A program made the translations under genes and the position numbers. The notes under the pieces were generated by a model. The model was not told the origin of the DNA and did no database searches. It saw only the letters and a program-made list of their open reading frames with translations. Source: DATAYA01 sp036272815 (GTDB lineage Bacteria; Pseudomonadota; Alphaproteobacteria; Acetobacterales; Acetobacteraceae). Taken from it: a DNA stretch of 14,652 bases. The stretch spans positions 1 through 14,652 of the forward strand of contig DATAYA010000210.1 in the NCBI GenBank assembly GCA_036272815.1. Reading direction: 5' to 3'. This document shows, piece after piece, positions 1-7,143 of this stretch; the stretch's first letter is position 1, and each line of letters opens with the position of its first letter.

Positions 1-74
1 GTTCCATCGCCGGCCGCGTACGGCACGCCGCTACCGGATTTTGTGGCATGAGGCCAAAAAACCCAAACATGCGG

Positions 75-110
75 CTTTCGGTCGCGATCCGACGCGGCTA
101 GACTCGCCGC
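75..110 (+). promoter_or_regulatory. Candidate promoter for a leaderless transcript of the NrdJ-like gene
   Basis: TAGACT lies at 99-104 and the start codon ATG is at 111, so a transcript starting 6-7 bases after this -10-like element would begin at the start codon itself. No Shine-Dalgarno sequence precedes ATG 111 or the in-frame ATG 117, which fits leaderless translation. The -35 match is poor: CTTTCG/TTTCGG at 75-81 with a 17-18 base spacer. Leaderless transcripts are common in alphaproteobacteria. The call rests on spacing and one element. Confidence 0.35.
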
Positions 111-1586
111 ATGTCAATGCCGAAAACCTGGCAGGGCGTGCGGATGCGCCGCGCCCGTGTTGGCCGCGATCCCGAGGCCGCGCCGCAACAGGTCATTCTT
201 CCGGCGGCCTGGGGCGAACCCGCCGCGGCGGCCCTGGCCGCATTGGCGCCCCCCGAGGGGCCGGCCTCGCTCGCCGCCGCCGCCGATGCCTGGATCCGGC
301 CGCTCGCGGCCCGCGCACGCGGTGGCGCCGGCACGGTGCCGCTGGAGGAGCGGCTGCACGCGCTGCTGCTGTTGCGCCGCGGCGCGCCGACGCCCGACAT
401 CTGGCGCGGCGCACCGGCCGGGACGCCCGGCTTCGTGCTCAACCTCGCGTCCTTCGCCGACCCGGCGCTCGGCTTTGACGTCGGCGGCTTCGCCGAGGCG
501 GCGGAGACGGCGGCGACCGCGCTGGCGCTGGCCGTTCCCGCGGCACCCCGGCTTGCGGTCGCGATCGCAGACCTCGCCGGGCTGCTGGCGCGGCTCGGGA
601 TCGACTATGCCTCCACCGAGGCGCGTGAGGTCGGCGCGGCGATCGCGGCGCTGCTGCGCGGCCGGGTGGACGCGACGCTGGCCGAAAGCGGCACCTGGCC
701 CGCCCCACCCGCCGCCGGCGCCGTGCCCGGTCTTGCCGCTGCGGCACGGGAAGCCAGGGCGCGGGCGCAGGGCACGCCGCGCCTGCCGCTCGGCGATGGC
801 ATCTGCCGCGCGGCCACCACGGCGATCCTGGTGCCGGGCCCGGCGGAGGCGTTGCTCGGGGTGGAGACCGGCGGCATCGCGCCCGCCTTCTCGCCGCTCG
901 ATGCCGAGGGCCGGCTGACCCGCGCGGCCCGCGCCTATCTCGCGGCGCGCGGCCTCTCCTCCGAGGACGCGCTCGCCGCCGCCCTGTGCGGGCAGGCGCC
1001 GCTGCCGTTGGCCGACGCCGCCGCGCACCGGGCGATGCACGAGGCGGTCGCACCCTTCCTGCACGCGATGCCGGCGCTGCCCGACCCGCGCGAGGCGCCG
1101 CGCGCGTGGCCGATGCCGCTGCGGCGGGAGCTGCCCGCGCGCCACGGCGGCTATGCCCAGCGCGCGGCGATCGGCGGCCATCGCGTCTATCTGCGCACCG
1201 GCGAGTATGCCGATGGCGCGCTCGGCGAGATCACGCTGGCACTGCCGAAGGAGGGCGCGGTCGCGCGCGGCCTCGCCGACGGCGTGGCGGCCGCGATCAG
1301 CCTCGGGCTGCAGCACGGCGTGCCGCTGGAGGCGTTCGTGGACGCGCTCGGCCTGACGCGCTTCGGCCCCGCGGGCGAGGTGGAGGGCGATCCGTCGGTG
1401 GCGCAGGCGACCTCGCTGCTCGACTACGTCGCGCGCCACCTCTCGGCGAGCTATCTGGGCCGGCCGCTGCCGGCGCCGCCTGCGGAGGCGTGGGAGGATC
1501 GTGCGCCGCCGCTGCCGCTCGAACTGCCGCGGCACGAGCCGGCCCGGCCGCTCCTGCGCGTGGTCGGAGCCGCCGCGATCCGTTGA
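111..1586 (+). CDS. TSCPD/NrdJ-like protein, class II ribonucleotide reductase homologue lacking catalytic cysteines
   Basis: The 491-residue product resembles the second half of adenosylcobalamin-dependent ribonucleotide reductase NrdJ. The best match is residues 347-450, where GGYAQRAAIGG, YLRTGEYADG, LGEI, ISLGLQHGVPLE and TSLLDYV..LSASYLGR follow the conserved NrdJ C-terminal region. Weaker colinear matches are NLASF...FDVGGF (111-127), GIDYASTEAR (163-172, compare the NrdJ PYDSDEGRA segment) and LGVETGGIAPAF (249-260, compare DCDTTGIEPDFA). The protein has only two cysteines, Cys232 and Cys293. The NPCSE-type active-site motif, the cysteine of ACNLAS (here VLNLAS) and the C-terminal CxxC are all absent, so reductase activity is very unlikely. 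At 491 residues it is much shorter than NrdJ, and the N-terminal cone domain is missing. Codon use and GC match the chromosome, so it does not look like a recent decay product. ATG 117 is an alternative start. A nitroreductase gene follows 52 bases downstream. The real function is unknown. Confidence 0.85.
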   Translation: MSMPKTWQGVRMRRARVGRDPEAAPQQVILPAAWGEPAAAALAALAPPEGPASLAAAADAWIRPLAARARGGAGTVPLEERLHALLLLRRGAPTPDIWRGAPAGTPGFVLNLASFADPALGFDVGGFAEAAETAATALALAVPAAPRLAVAIADLAGLLARLGIDYASTEAREVGAAIAALLRGRVDATLAESGTWPAPPAAGAVPGLAAAAREARARAQGTPRLPLGDGICRAATTAILVPGPAEALLGVETGGIAPAFSPLDAEGRLTRAARAYLAARGLSSEDALAAALCGQAPLPLADAAAHRAMHEAVAPFLHAMPALPDPREAPRAWPMPLRRELPARHGGYAQRAAIGGHRVYLRTGEYADGALGEITLALPKEGAVARGLADGVAAAISLGLQHGVPLEAFVDALGLTRFGPAGEVEGDPSVAQATSLLDYVARHLSASYLGRPLPAPPAEAWEDRAPPLPLELPRHEPARPLLRVVGAAAIR

Positions 1587-1638
1587 CCGTACCGGGGTTC
1601 CATCCGAGATTGCGCCGCCGCAATCCGAGGACCCGCGC

Positions 1639-2235
1639 ATGCCCGACACCCACGGCCGCCACGCCGACCACCCGATCGATCCGTGGTTCCTGGAGCGCTG
1701 GTCGCCGCGCGCCTTCACCGGGGAGGCGATCCCGGACGAGGCGCTGATGACCCTGCTGGAGGCCGCGCGATGGGCGCCCTCGTCCTACAACGCACAACCC
1801 TGGCGGTTCCTCTACGCGAAGCGCGACACGCCGGCCTGGCCGGTCTTCTTCGGCCTGCTTGTGGAAGGAAACCAGCGCTGGTGCGCCAAGGCGTCGGCGC
1901 TGGTGATCGTCGTGTCCCGCACGATGATGGACCTGCCCGGCCGGCCGGAGCCGGTGCCCTCGCACACGCATTCCTTCGATGCCGGTGCCGCCTGGGCGTG
2001 CCTCGCATTGCAGGGCGCGCGGTCGGGGTGGGATGCGCACGGCATGATCGGCTTCGACGTCGCGCGGGCGCGGACGGAGCTGCACGTGCCGGAGGGTTTT
2101 CGCGTCGAGGCGGCGATCGCGATCGGCAAGCGCGCGGATCGGTCGACGCTGCCACCGGACATCGCGGCGCGCGAGGTGCCGAACGGGCGGCGGCCGTTGG
2201 CGGAGAGCGTGATGGAGGGTGGGTTTCGGGGGTGA
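1639..2235 (+). CDS. Nitroreductase family protein (FMN-dependent)
   Basis: The 198-residue product has the usual length and layout of a small nitroreductase. RWSPRAF at 20-26 is the FMN-binding arginine/serine segment. ARWAPSSYNAQPWRF at 43-57 is the family signature around the flavin phosphate. HSFDAGAAWACLALQ follows in the middle, and a PNGRRPL segment ends the protein. Such enzymes carry FMN and reduce nitro compounds, quinones or other acceptors with NAD(P)H; the substrate cannot be read from sequence. ATG 1639 was chosen over in-frame codons further upstream because GAGG lies 8 bases before it and the family alignment begins there. It follows the NrdJ-like gene by 52 bases on the same strand and is probably co-transcribed. 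Its stop codon lies in the first unit of the tandem repeat at 2233. Confidence 0.93.
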   Translation: MPDTHGRHADHPIDPWFLERWSPRAFTGEAIPDEALMTLLEAARWAPSSYNAQPWRFLYAKRDTPAWPVFFGLLVEGNQRWCAKASALVIVVSRTMMDLPGRPEPVPSHTHSFDAGAAWACLALQGARSGWDAHGMIGFDVARARTELHVPEGFRVEAAIAIGKRADRSTLPPDIAAREVPNGRRPLAESVMEGGFRG

Positions 2236-2270
2236 GTGCCAGTCACCACCGCTGAGTGCCAGTCACCATC
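2233..2270. repeat. Two tandem copies of a 16-base repeat, period 20
   Basis: TGAGTGCCAGTCACCA occurs at 2233-2248 and again at 2253-2268, and both copies are followed by a pyrimidine and C. Each unit has an imperfect dyad (TGA-GTGCCAG-TCA); in the first the dyad extends to GGTGA/TCACC. The first copy includes the nitroreductase stop codon. The second ends directly before the ATG of the decayed nucleotidyltransferase. It could be a short REP-like element or a duplication at an insertion boundary; only two copies are present in this window. Confidence 0.7.
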
Positions 2271-2478
2271 ATGGAACAGTCGCTCGCTGATCCTGTCTTG
2301 AGTCGCTTCCGCGCCGCCGTGGCGGAAATCTGCGGCGAGCGCGTCGAGCGCATCGCGCTGTAGGGCTCGCGCGCGCGGCGAGCACCGGCCGGAATCCGAT
2401 TACGACGTTGCGGCATTTCTGCGCGAGATGCCCTAGCGGGCCCGCGACATGGGCCGACTTGCTCAGCGCGCTAGGGGT
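2271..2478 (+). pseudogene. Decayed MNT-type nucleotidyltransferase domain protein
   Basis: From ATG 2271 the frame reads 30 residues ending in GERVERIAL and then meets TAG at 2361, where minimal nucleotidyltransferases usually have Tyr of the LYGSRARG motif. GSRAR follows the TAG. Within the (GC)n run at about 2368-2378 the frame then shifts (equivalent to a 2-base loss). From 2377 the new frame reads GEHRPESDYDVAAFLREMP, restoring the GSxARG...SDYD active-site signature that binds Mg-nucleotide. Another TAG at 2434 replaces the expected acidic residue, and similarity fades after RARDMGRLAQ, with a last stop at 2476-2478. Intact relatives are about 100 residues and are often the MNT half of HEPN-MNT toxin-antitoxin pairs. 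No HEPN gene is visible. Two nonsense changes plus a frameshift mean it is not expressed as a functional protein. Confidence 0.75.
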
Positions 2479-2500
2479 TAACCGGGAGGACAGCAGAAAG

Positions 2501-3586
2501 GTGGCAGACCGCGTCGCTACGCTTCGCCAGGACATAGAAAAGACCGACCGCATCATCGAAATCGGGCCAAGCTTCAATCCGTTGGTGCCCAAGCACGAAG
2601 GTTGGATGGTCTCCTCTGTCGATCACGCCGACCGGAATGGGCTCGTCGAAAAATACCGCAACGATCCCTCCGTGAACGTTGCTTTGATTGAACCCGTCGA
2701 CTTCGTCTGGACGGGCGAAGCGCTGAGCGATTCCGTTCCCCCGGAGCATCATGGGACATTCGACGTGTTCCTGGCGAGCCATGTCATCGAGCACATCCCC
2801 GATCTCGTCGGGTTTCTCCGCTCGGCGGAGGTCCTGACGCGACAGGACGGAAGGTTGGTGCTTGCCGTACCCGACAAGCGCGTGTGCTTCGACTTCTTCC
2901 GCCCGTTGTCCACGACGGGCGACGTTCTGGCGGGGCATTGGGAGCGACGATCGTGTCATTCACGAAAATCGCTCTGGGATCATTTCGCCTACCAGGGGGT
3001 GAAACATGGCGCCCCTAGCTGGAGCCGCGACGACCGGGCGTCGATAGCGCTCTCGTGCACATTCGCGCAGGTAGCAACGTTGAGCGGGAAGTGGGAGCCC
3101 GGAAAATACGTCGATGCGCATGCCTGGATGTTCGTCCCGTCCAGCTTCGCCTTGATCATGCTCGAGCTGGCACAGCTCGGGCTCACCGATTGGCAGATCG
3201 AGCGGATAGAGGCGGCCGAACAGACGGAGTTTTATGTCTGGCTGCGACGCGGCGCATGGGCGAGAGCCGCGGCCAGGACCGAGGCGGACCTTGCCGCGGA
3301 ACGGCTCCGGCTGCTCACGGCAACGATGCTGGATCTCGACGATCAGGGGCGGCAGTTGGCGGCGAGCCGCGCGAACCGTCTGCAAGATGCACTGCTCGGC
3401 ATGCAAGAGGCGGCCGCTCGGCGGGCGGAGGCCATGCGCGGGCTCGCTGCCAGGCAGAAAGAGCTTGAGGCCGATCTGGCGCGGGTGCAGGACGCGCTTT
3501 CCGCAGTGCGAGTGAGCCGGGCTTGGCGTGCCCGCTCGACATTGCGCAGGATTCTTGGGCTTCCACTTACCCCAGCCGACGCCTAA
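2501..3586 (+). CDS. Class I SAM-dependent methyltransferase with C-terminal coiled coil
   Basis: The product is 361 residues from GTG 2501. IIEIGPSFNPLVPK (18-31) is SAM-binding motif I, VDHADR (40-45) is the acidic end of strand 2, and FDVFLASHVIEHIPD (87-101) followed by GRLVLAVPDKR (117-127) gives motifs II-III of a methyltransferase_11-like fold. Residues 252-335 are Ala/Glu/Arg-rich and predicted coiled coil. The tail VRVSRAWRARSTLRRILG (336-353) resembles the SRSWR-type linker next to glycosyltransferase modules in polysaccharide clusters, but no glycosyltransferase follows. GTG 2501 has GGGAGGA 10 bases upstream. The earlier in-frame ATG at 2408 lies inside the decayed nucleotidyltransferase and has no ribosome site. 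Base composition is lower than the neighbours (31 of 60 G/C at 2641-2700), which suggests acquisition by transfer. The role is probably glycan or lipid methylation; the substrate is unknown. Confidence 0.8.
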   Translation: MADRVATLRQDIEKTDRIIEIGPSFNPLVPKHEGWMVSSVDHADRNGLVEKYRNDPSVNVALIEPVDFVWTGEALSDSVPPEHHGTFDVFLASHVIEHIPDLVGFLRSAEVLTRQDGRLVLAVPDKRVCFDFFRPLSTTGDVLAGHWERRSCHSRKSLWDHFAYQGVKHGAPSWSRDDRASIALSCTFAQVATLSGKWEPGKYVDAHAWMFVPSSFALIMLELAQLGLTDWQIERIEAAEQTEFYVWLRRGAWARAAARTEADLAAERLRLLTATMLDLDDQGRQLAASRANRLQDALLGMQEAAARRAEAMRGLAARQKELEADLARVQDALSAVRVSRAWRARSTLRRILGLPLTPADA

Positions 3587-3774
3587 CATCTCGACCGGCC
3601 GCGCCATCCTCCGGCGTCGATGCTGACCTTGCGTGGAGCTGCGGCGCGGTTTCTCCTGACCTGCGCCCCGCATCCGGGATCGACAGCGATCGGCTCTATC
3701 AGCACCGCGCGCGTTCGCGGAAGTTCATGACTTCCATCGGCCGCCACGAGTTGACCCAGCCGCGACCCAAGGCC
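3587..3774. other. Convergent intergenic region with a small hairpin
   Basis: This 188-base spacer separates the convergent methyltransferase and DUF697 genes. GGAAGT (3719-3724) and ACTTCC (3730-3735) form a perfect 6-base-pair stem with a 5-base loop, but no T-run follows on either strand. I see no convincing gene here. A bidirectional terminator would be expected in this position, but the hairpin is too weak to call one. Confidence 0.35.
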
Positions 3775-4773
3775 TCACTCCACCGGCAATCCCTCGTCGC
3801 CCGAAACCGGCGCGCACGCCTCCGCCGTCATGTCGGCCAGCCGATAGAGCCGCATCGCCGCCAGGCTCGTCCCCGGCACCGCCCCCGCGAGATGCCGCAC
3901 CAGCGGCAGCGTGCGCAACGTGTGGTCGGCGAGCGACTGCGACAGCAGATGCAACCCCGAGACCCCCGCCGCCGTCCAGGCGACGCGCCGCACCAACGCC
4001 AGCGTCGCGAACAATCCCGGCCGCACGCCGTAGAGCTGCGCCACCTCGCGGATCAGCGCCAGGCCGCGCACGCCCGCGAGCACGCCCTCCAGCACCGGGG
4101 AAGGCGTGATCGCGACCATCGCCCCGCCCTCGACCGCCGCCCGCCGCCCGGCCCGTCGCGCCTGCGCCCGCAGCACGCCGGCGACCTCGGCCCGCAGCAC
4201 CGAACGCAGCTCCGCCACCGACCCGGCGGCCTCGATCCGTGCCGCGACTGCCGCCGGGTCCGGCAGCCGGCCCGAGACGGCGCGCAGCCAGGCCCGGCTC
4301 GCCCGGCGCACGCCTTCGAGCGTCGGCGCGGCGCTGTCGAATGCGTCGCGCAATGCCTCCACCCGGTGCAGCGCCCGCCACGCCGCCAGCTCCCCCGCCG
4401 CACCGCGGACGATCAGCGCCAGCGCCGCCGCAAACAGCGCCAGCGCCACCCAGCCGAGCCCGTCGCCGCGTGCGAGCAGCCCCTCCACGAAGCGGATCGC
4501 AGCGAGCCCGATCCAGCTCGCGCCGAGCAGCGCCAATCCCGCAGAAATCGAGGCGATCGTGCCGATGCCGCGACGCCGCCGCAGGATCAGCCGCGGCGCC
4601 CAGTCCGGCGCGATCCGCCCGGCGGCGGCATCCGGCGCCGGCTCCAGCAGCGCGGGCGCGCGCGGCGGCGGCTCGCCAGAGGAGCAGGAGGGCGGAAAGA
4701 CCGGCGGGGTCGCGACCGGCGATGGCCGGGAGAGCGGCGTCTCGTCGACGAAGCCGGGCGGGATCGGCGGCAT
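3775..4773 (-). CDS. DUF697 / TIGR01620 family membrane protein (YcjF-like)
   Basis: The 332-residue product has a Pro-rich N-terminal region (1-60), a basic RLILRRRRG segment (61-69), and two hydrophobic spans at about 72-94 and 106-125. The C-terminal half is Ala/Arg-rich, with the PSPVLEGVLAGVRGLALIREVAQLYGVRPG-type stretch typical of DUF697 proteins. E. coli YcjF is a similar inner-membrane protein encoded directly after ycjX, in the Psp-associated ycjXF pair. Here the order is the same: its ATG (4773-4771) overlaps the ycjX stop (4775-4773) as TGATG, so translation is probably coupled. The biochemical function is unknown. Assignment rests on topology, length, sequence character and the ycjX pairing. 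Confidence 0.82.
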   Translation of the reverse strand: MPPIPPGFVDETPLSRPSPVATPPVFPPSCSSGEPPPRAPALLEPAPDAAAGRIAPDWAPRLILRRRRGIGTIASISAGLALLGASWIGLAAIRFVEGLLARGDGLGWVALALFAAALALIVRGAAGELAAWRALHRVEALRDAFDSAAPTLEGVRRASRAWLRAVSGRLPDPAAVAARIEAAGSVAELRSVLRAEVAGVLRAQARRAGRRAAVEGGAMVAITPSPVLEGVLAGVRGLALIREVAQLYGVRPGLFATLALVRRVAWTAAGVSGLHLLSQSLADHTLRTLPLVRHLAGAVPGTSLAAMRLYRLADMTAEACAPVSGDEGLPVE

Positions 4774-6221
4774 CAGAGCCGGTCCGCGAGCAGGCTCGCC
4801 AGCACGGCGTCGATCCCGAGTTGCGGCACGCCGCTCGCCCCCGACGGGTCGATCCGCGGCGGCGCGAAGACCGGCAGCTCGTAGAACTGCTCGGACCAGA
4901 ACCCCGCCGGCGGCGCCCCGGCCGGCACGGCGCCGGGATAGAATGCCCGCTCCTTCGCCTCGCCCAGCTTCACGCCCATCACGACCTCCACCGGCCGGCC
5001 CTCGACCGTGGCCCGCCCGTCGCGCGTCGAGACGACCGAGGCGGCGGCATGATAGCTGATCCGCTGCTCGCCCAGCATCGCAAGCGGCGCCGCCGCCTCC
5101 ACCAGCGCCCGCAGCAGCGCCCGCAGCGCCTCGCGTTGCGGCGCCGGCACATGGTCGGCCTTGGTCGCGACGAACGCCACCCGCTCGATCCGCCGCCGTG
5201 GCCGCACGGGATCGGCGAGGCCGAGCAATTGCGCGCCGAAGCGGATCGCCCCCTGCAACGGCCGCAGCAGCGGCGGCAGGTTGCGGCCATACTCCAGTGC
5301 GGCCGCGATGTCGGCGATTGCGCGCGCCGTGTCCTCAAACGCCGCACGCCCGGCATGCAGCGCGCCGAGCACATCCACCAGCACGACCTGCCGGTCGAAG
5401 GCGGCGAAATGCGTCTCGAAGAAATGTGTCCGCATGTCCTGCTTGTAAGCCTCGAACCGCTCCGCGAGCAGGCTCAGCGCATCGGCGACGCCGGGCGTTC
5501 CGGGAGCCGGGAAGAACCAGAGGAACGGCGCCTCGCTCTCGGGGCCTGCGGTCAGGAAGCGGCCCGGCTGAAGATGGCGCAGGCCAAGCCGGCTGCGGCA
5601 GGCGCGCAACCCTTCGCGATAGAGCGCGTGGCCGGTGCGCAACGTCTCGTCGCTGACCGGGCGACCGGCGTCGAACTGAGCAAGCCAGGCCAGGAACTCG
5701 GCGAACACGGCGGCGCGCGGCGGCGTGCGGAGCCGTTCCAGAGTCAGCCGCGACCAGGTCGAAAAACTCTGGCCGAGCAGGGGAAGGTCCAACAGCCACT
5801 CGCCCGGATAGTCGAGCGCCTCGATCCGCAGCCGCCGCCGTCCGAGCCGCGCCAGCAGTCCGGCCCGGTCGGTCTCGATGTCGATCGCGATCCGCGCCAG
5901 CCCCTCGGTCGGCTCCGGCCAGGCGGGCGGATCGGCGGCCAGCGACGCGAACCGGCCGGCAAAGTCGAACAGCGGGATCGTCGATGCCCCGGCCGGGCCG
6001 ATCCGCACGCCCCGCAGCCGGCTCTCGCCGCCCGCCTCCAGCCGCGCCTGCACCGCCGGCAGCGTGTCGCGCCCACGCCCGAGTGCCAGCAGGTTGGCGA
6101 TCAGCGAGGTGAGGAAGACGGTCTTGCCGGCGCGGCTCAGGCCGGTGACGGCGAGGCGGATCGTGGTCTCGTTGGCCACCCGGTCGGCAGCCGCGCGCAG
6201 GCTGGCCGGGGCCAGGGTCAT
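4773..6221 (-). CDS. ycjX: YcjX-like GTPase/ATPase (DUF463)
   Basis: The 482-residue protein begins near its P-loop: VTGLSRAGKTVFLTSL has the Walker A motif G27LSRAGKT34. Hallmarks of the YcjX family follow: IPLFDFAGR, EALDYPGEWLLDLPLLGQSF, RQVVLVDVLGALHAG (Walker B-like) and VAFVATKADHVP (a TKxD-like base-recognition motif). The C-terminal segment FWSEQFYELPVFAPPRID is also family-like. Length matches E. coli YcjX (about 465). The family is a predicted P-loop NTPase linked to envelope stress; its reaction is not established. ATG 6221 was chosen because the 33 upstream in-frame codons lie largely within era and lack family similarity. The start is 7 bases beyond the era stop and the stop overlaps the DUF697 start, so the two are downstream members of the lepB-rnc-era operon. 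Confidence 0.92.
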   Translation of the reverse strand: MTLAPASLRAAADRVANETTIRLAVTGLSRAGKTVFLTSLIANLLALGRGRDTLPAVQARLEAGGESRLRGVRIGPAGASTIPLFDFAGRFASLAADPPAWPEPTEGLARIAIDIETDRAGLLARLGRRRLRIEALDYPGEWLLDLPLLGQSFSTWSRLTLERLRTPPRAAVFAEFLAWLAQFDAGRPVSDETLRTGHALYREGLRACRSRLGLRHLQPGRFLTAGPESEAPFLWFFPAPGTPGVADALSLLAERFEAYKQDMRTHFFETHFAAFDRQVVLVDVLGALHAGRAAFEDTARAIADIAAALEYGRNLPPLLRPLQGAIRFGAQLLGLADPVRPRRRIERVAFVATKADHVPAPQREALRALLRALVEAAAPLAMLGEQRISYHAAASVVSTRDGRATVEGRPVEVVMGVKLGEAKERAFYPGAVPAGAPPAGFWSEQFYELPVFAPPRIDPSGASGVPQLGIDAVLASLLADRL

Positions 6222-6228
6222 GCGGCGG

Positions 6229-7143
6229 TCATGCGGCGCCGTGACCGCCGGCCTCGTCCTCCAGCCCGAGCGCCCGCAGCCGTGCCGCCTCCTCGTCCCA
6301 GCCGGGCCGTTCGCGCACATTGAGGAACAGATGCACGCGCCGCTCCAGCAGCCCGGCCAGCTCGGCGCGGGCGCGGGCGCCGATGGTGCGGATGCGGGCG
6401 CCGGCCTCGCCGATCAGGATCGCCTTCTGCCCGGCGCGTGCGACATAGATCGTGGCGTCGATCCGCACGCTGCCGTCGTCGCGCTCCGCCCAGCTCTCGG
6501 TCTCGACCGTGGTGCCGTAGGGCACTTCCTCGTGGGTCTGACGGAACACCTGCTCGCGCACGATCTCGGCCGCCAGCATCCGGTCCGGCATGTCGGACAG
6601 CTCGTCGTCGGGATAGAGATGCGGCCCCTCCGGCATCGCCGCCGCCAGCGCCGCGAGCAACGTCTCCACCCCGTCGCCGGTCGCCGCACTTACCATGAAG
6701 GTCTGCGCGAACGGCGCCAGCGCCGCGAAGTCTTGCGCCAAGGGCAGCAGCGAGGGGCGCGGCACCAGGTCGATCTTGTTCAGCACCAGCCAGAGCGGCC
6801 GCCCGGTCGCGGCGAGCCGTGCCGCGATCGCGCGCACCGGCGGCGTGGCACCCGCGCGGGCGTCCACCACCAGCGCCGCGACATCGGCGTCGGTCGCCCC
6901 GCTCCAGGCGGCGGCGACCATCGCGCGGTCGAGCCGGCGGCGCGGCGTGAAGATGCCGGGGGTGTCGACCAGCAGCACCTGTGCGTCGTCGCGCACCACG
7001 ATCCCGCGCACGCGGAAGCGCGTCGTCTGCGGCTTCGGCGAGACGATCGCGACCTTGGCGCCGGTCAGCCGGTTGAGCAGCGTCGACTTGCCCGCGTTCG
7101 GCGCGCCCACCAGGGCGGCAAAGCCGCAGCGCGGGACGCTCAT
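6229..7143 (-). CDS. era: GTPase Era, 16S rRNA maturation and 30S assembly factor
   Basis: The 304-residue product is full length for Era. The G domain shows G1 GAPNAGKS (13-20), the G2-region KPQTTRFRVRGI, G3 DTPG (60-63), G4 NKID (122-125) and G5 VSA (151-153). The C-terminal KH domain carries the GEAGARIRTIG loop, which binds the 3' end of 16S rRNA, and ends in RERPGWDEE. Era uses GTP hydrolysis during small-subunit assembly at the inner face of the membrane. ATG 7143 overlaps the rnc stop as ATGA, giving translational coupling with RNase III, the classic rnc-era pair. The in-frame codons upstream of 7143 fall within rnc and are not Era-like. Confidence 0.98.
   Translation of the reverse strand: MSVPRCGFAALVGAPNAGKSTLLNRLTGAKVAIVSPKPQTTRFRVRGIVVRDDAQVLLVDTPGIFTPRRRLDRAMVAAAWSGATDADVAALVVDARAGATPPVRAIAARLAATGRPLWLVLNKIDLVPRPSLLPLAQDFAALAPFAQTFMVSAATGDGVETLLAALAAAMPEGPHLYPDDELSDMPDRMLAAEIVREQVFRQTHEEVPYGTTVETESWAERDDGSVRIDATIYVARAGQKAILIGEAGARIRTIGARARAELAGLLERRVHLFLNVRERPGWDEEAARLRALGLEDEAGGHGAA

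Noticed and set aside
1..49. Start of a minus-strand gene at ATG 49 (MPQNPVAACRTRPAME)
   Set aside because: Only 16 codons are visible, with no ribosome site or recognisable family, so it cannot be supported.
114..1718. 534-codon frame antisense to the NrdJ-like gene
   Set aside because: Arg/Gly-rich composition without motifs; the plus-strand frame has recognisable NrdJ similarity.
2408..2500. Upstream ATG extension of the island methyltransferase
   Set aside because: The extra 31 codons overlay the nucleotidyltransferase remnant, have no ribosome site and no methyltransferase similarity; GTG 2501 has GGGAGGA upstream.
3719..3735. Rho-independent terminator between the convergent genes
   Set aside because: The stem is only 6 base pairs and no T-run follows on either strand.
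4239..6323. 694-codon open frame antisense to ycjX and the DUF697 gene
   Set aside because: Low-complexity Arg/Ala/Pro-rich translation without motifs; the minus strand has a clear P-loop protein and tight gene junctions.
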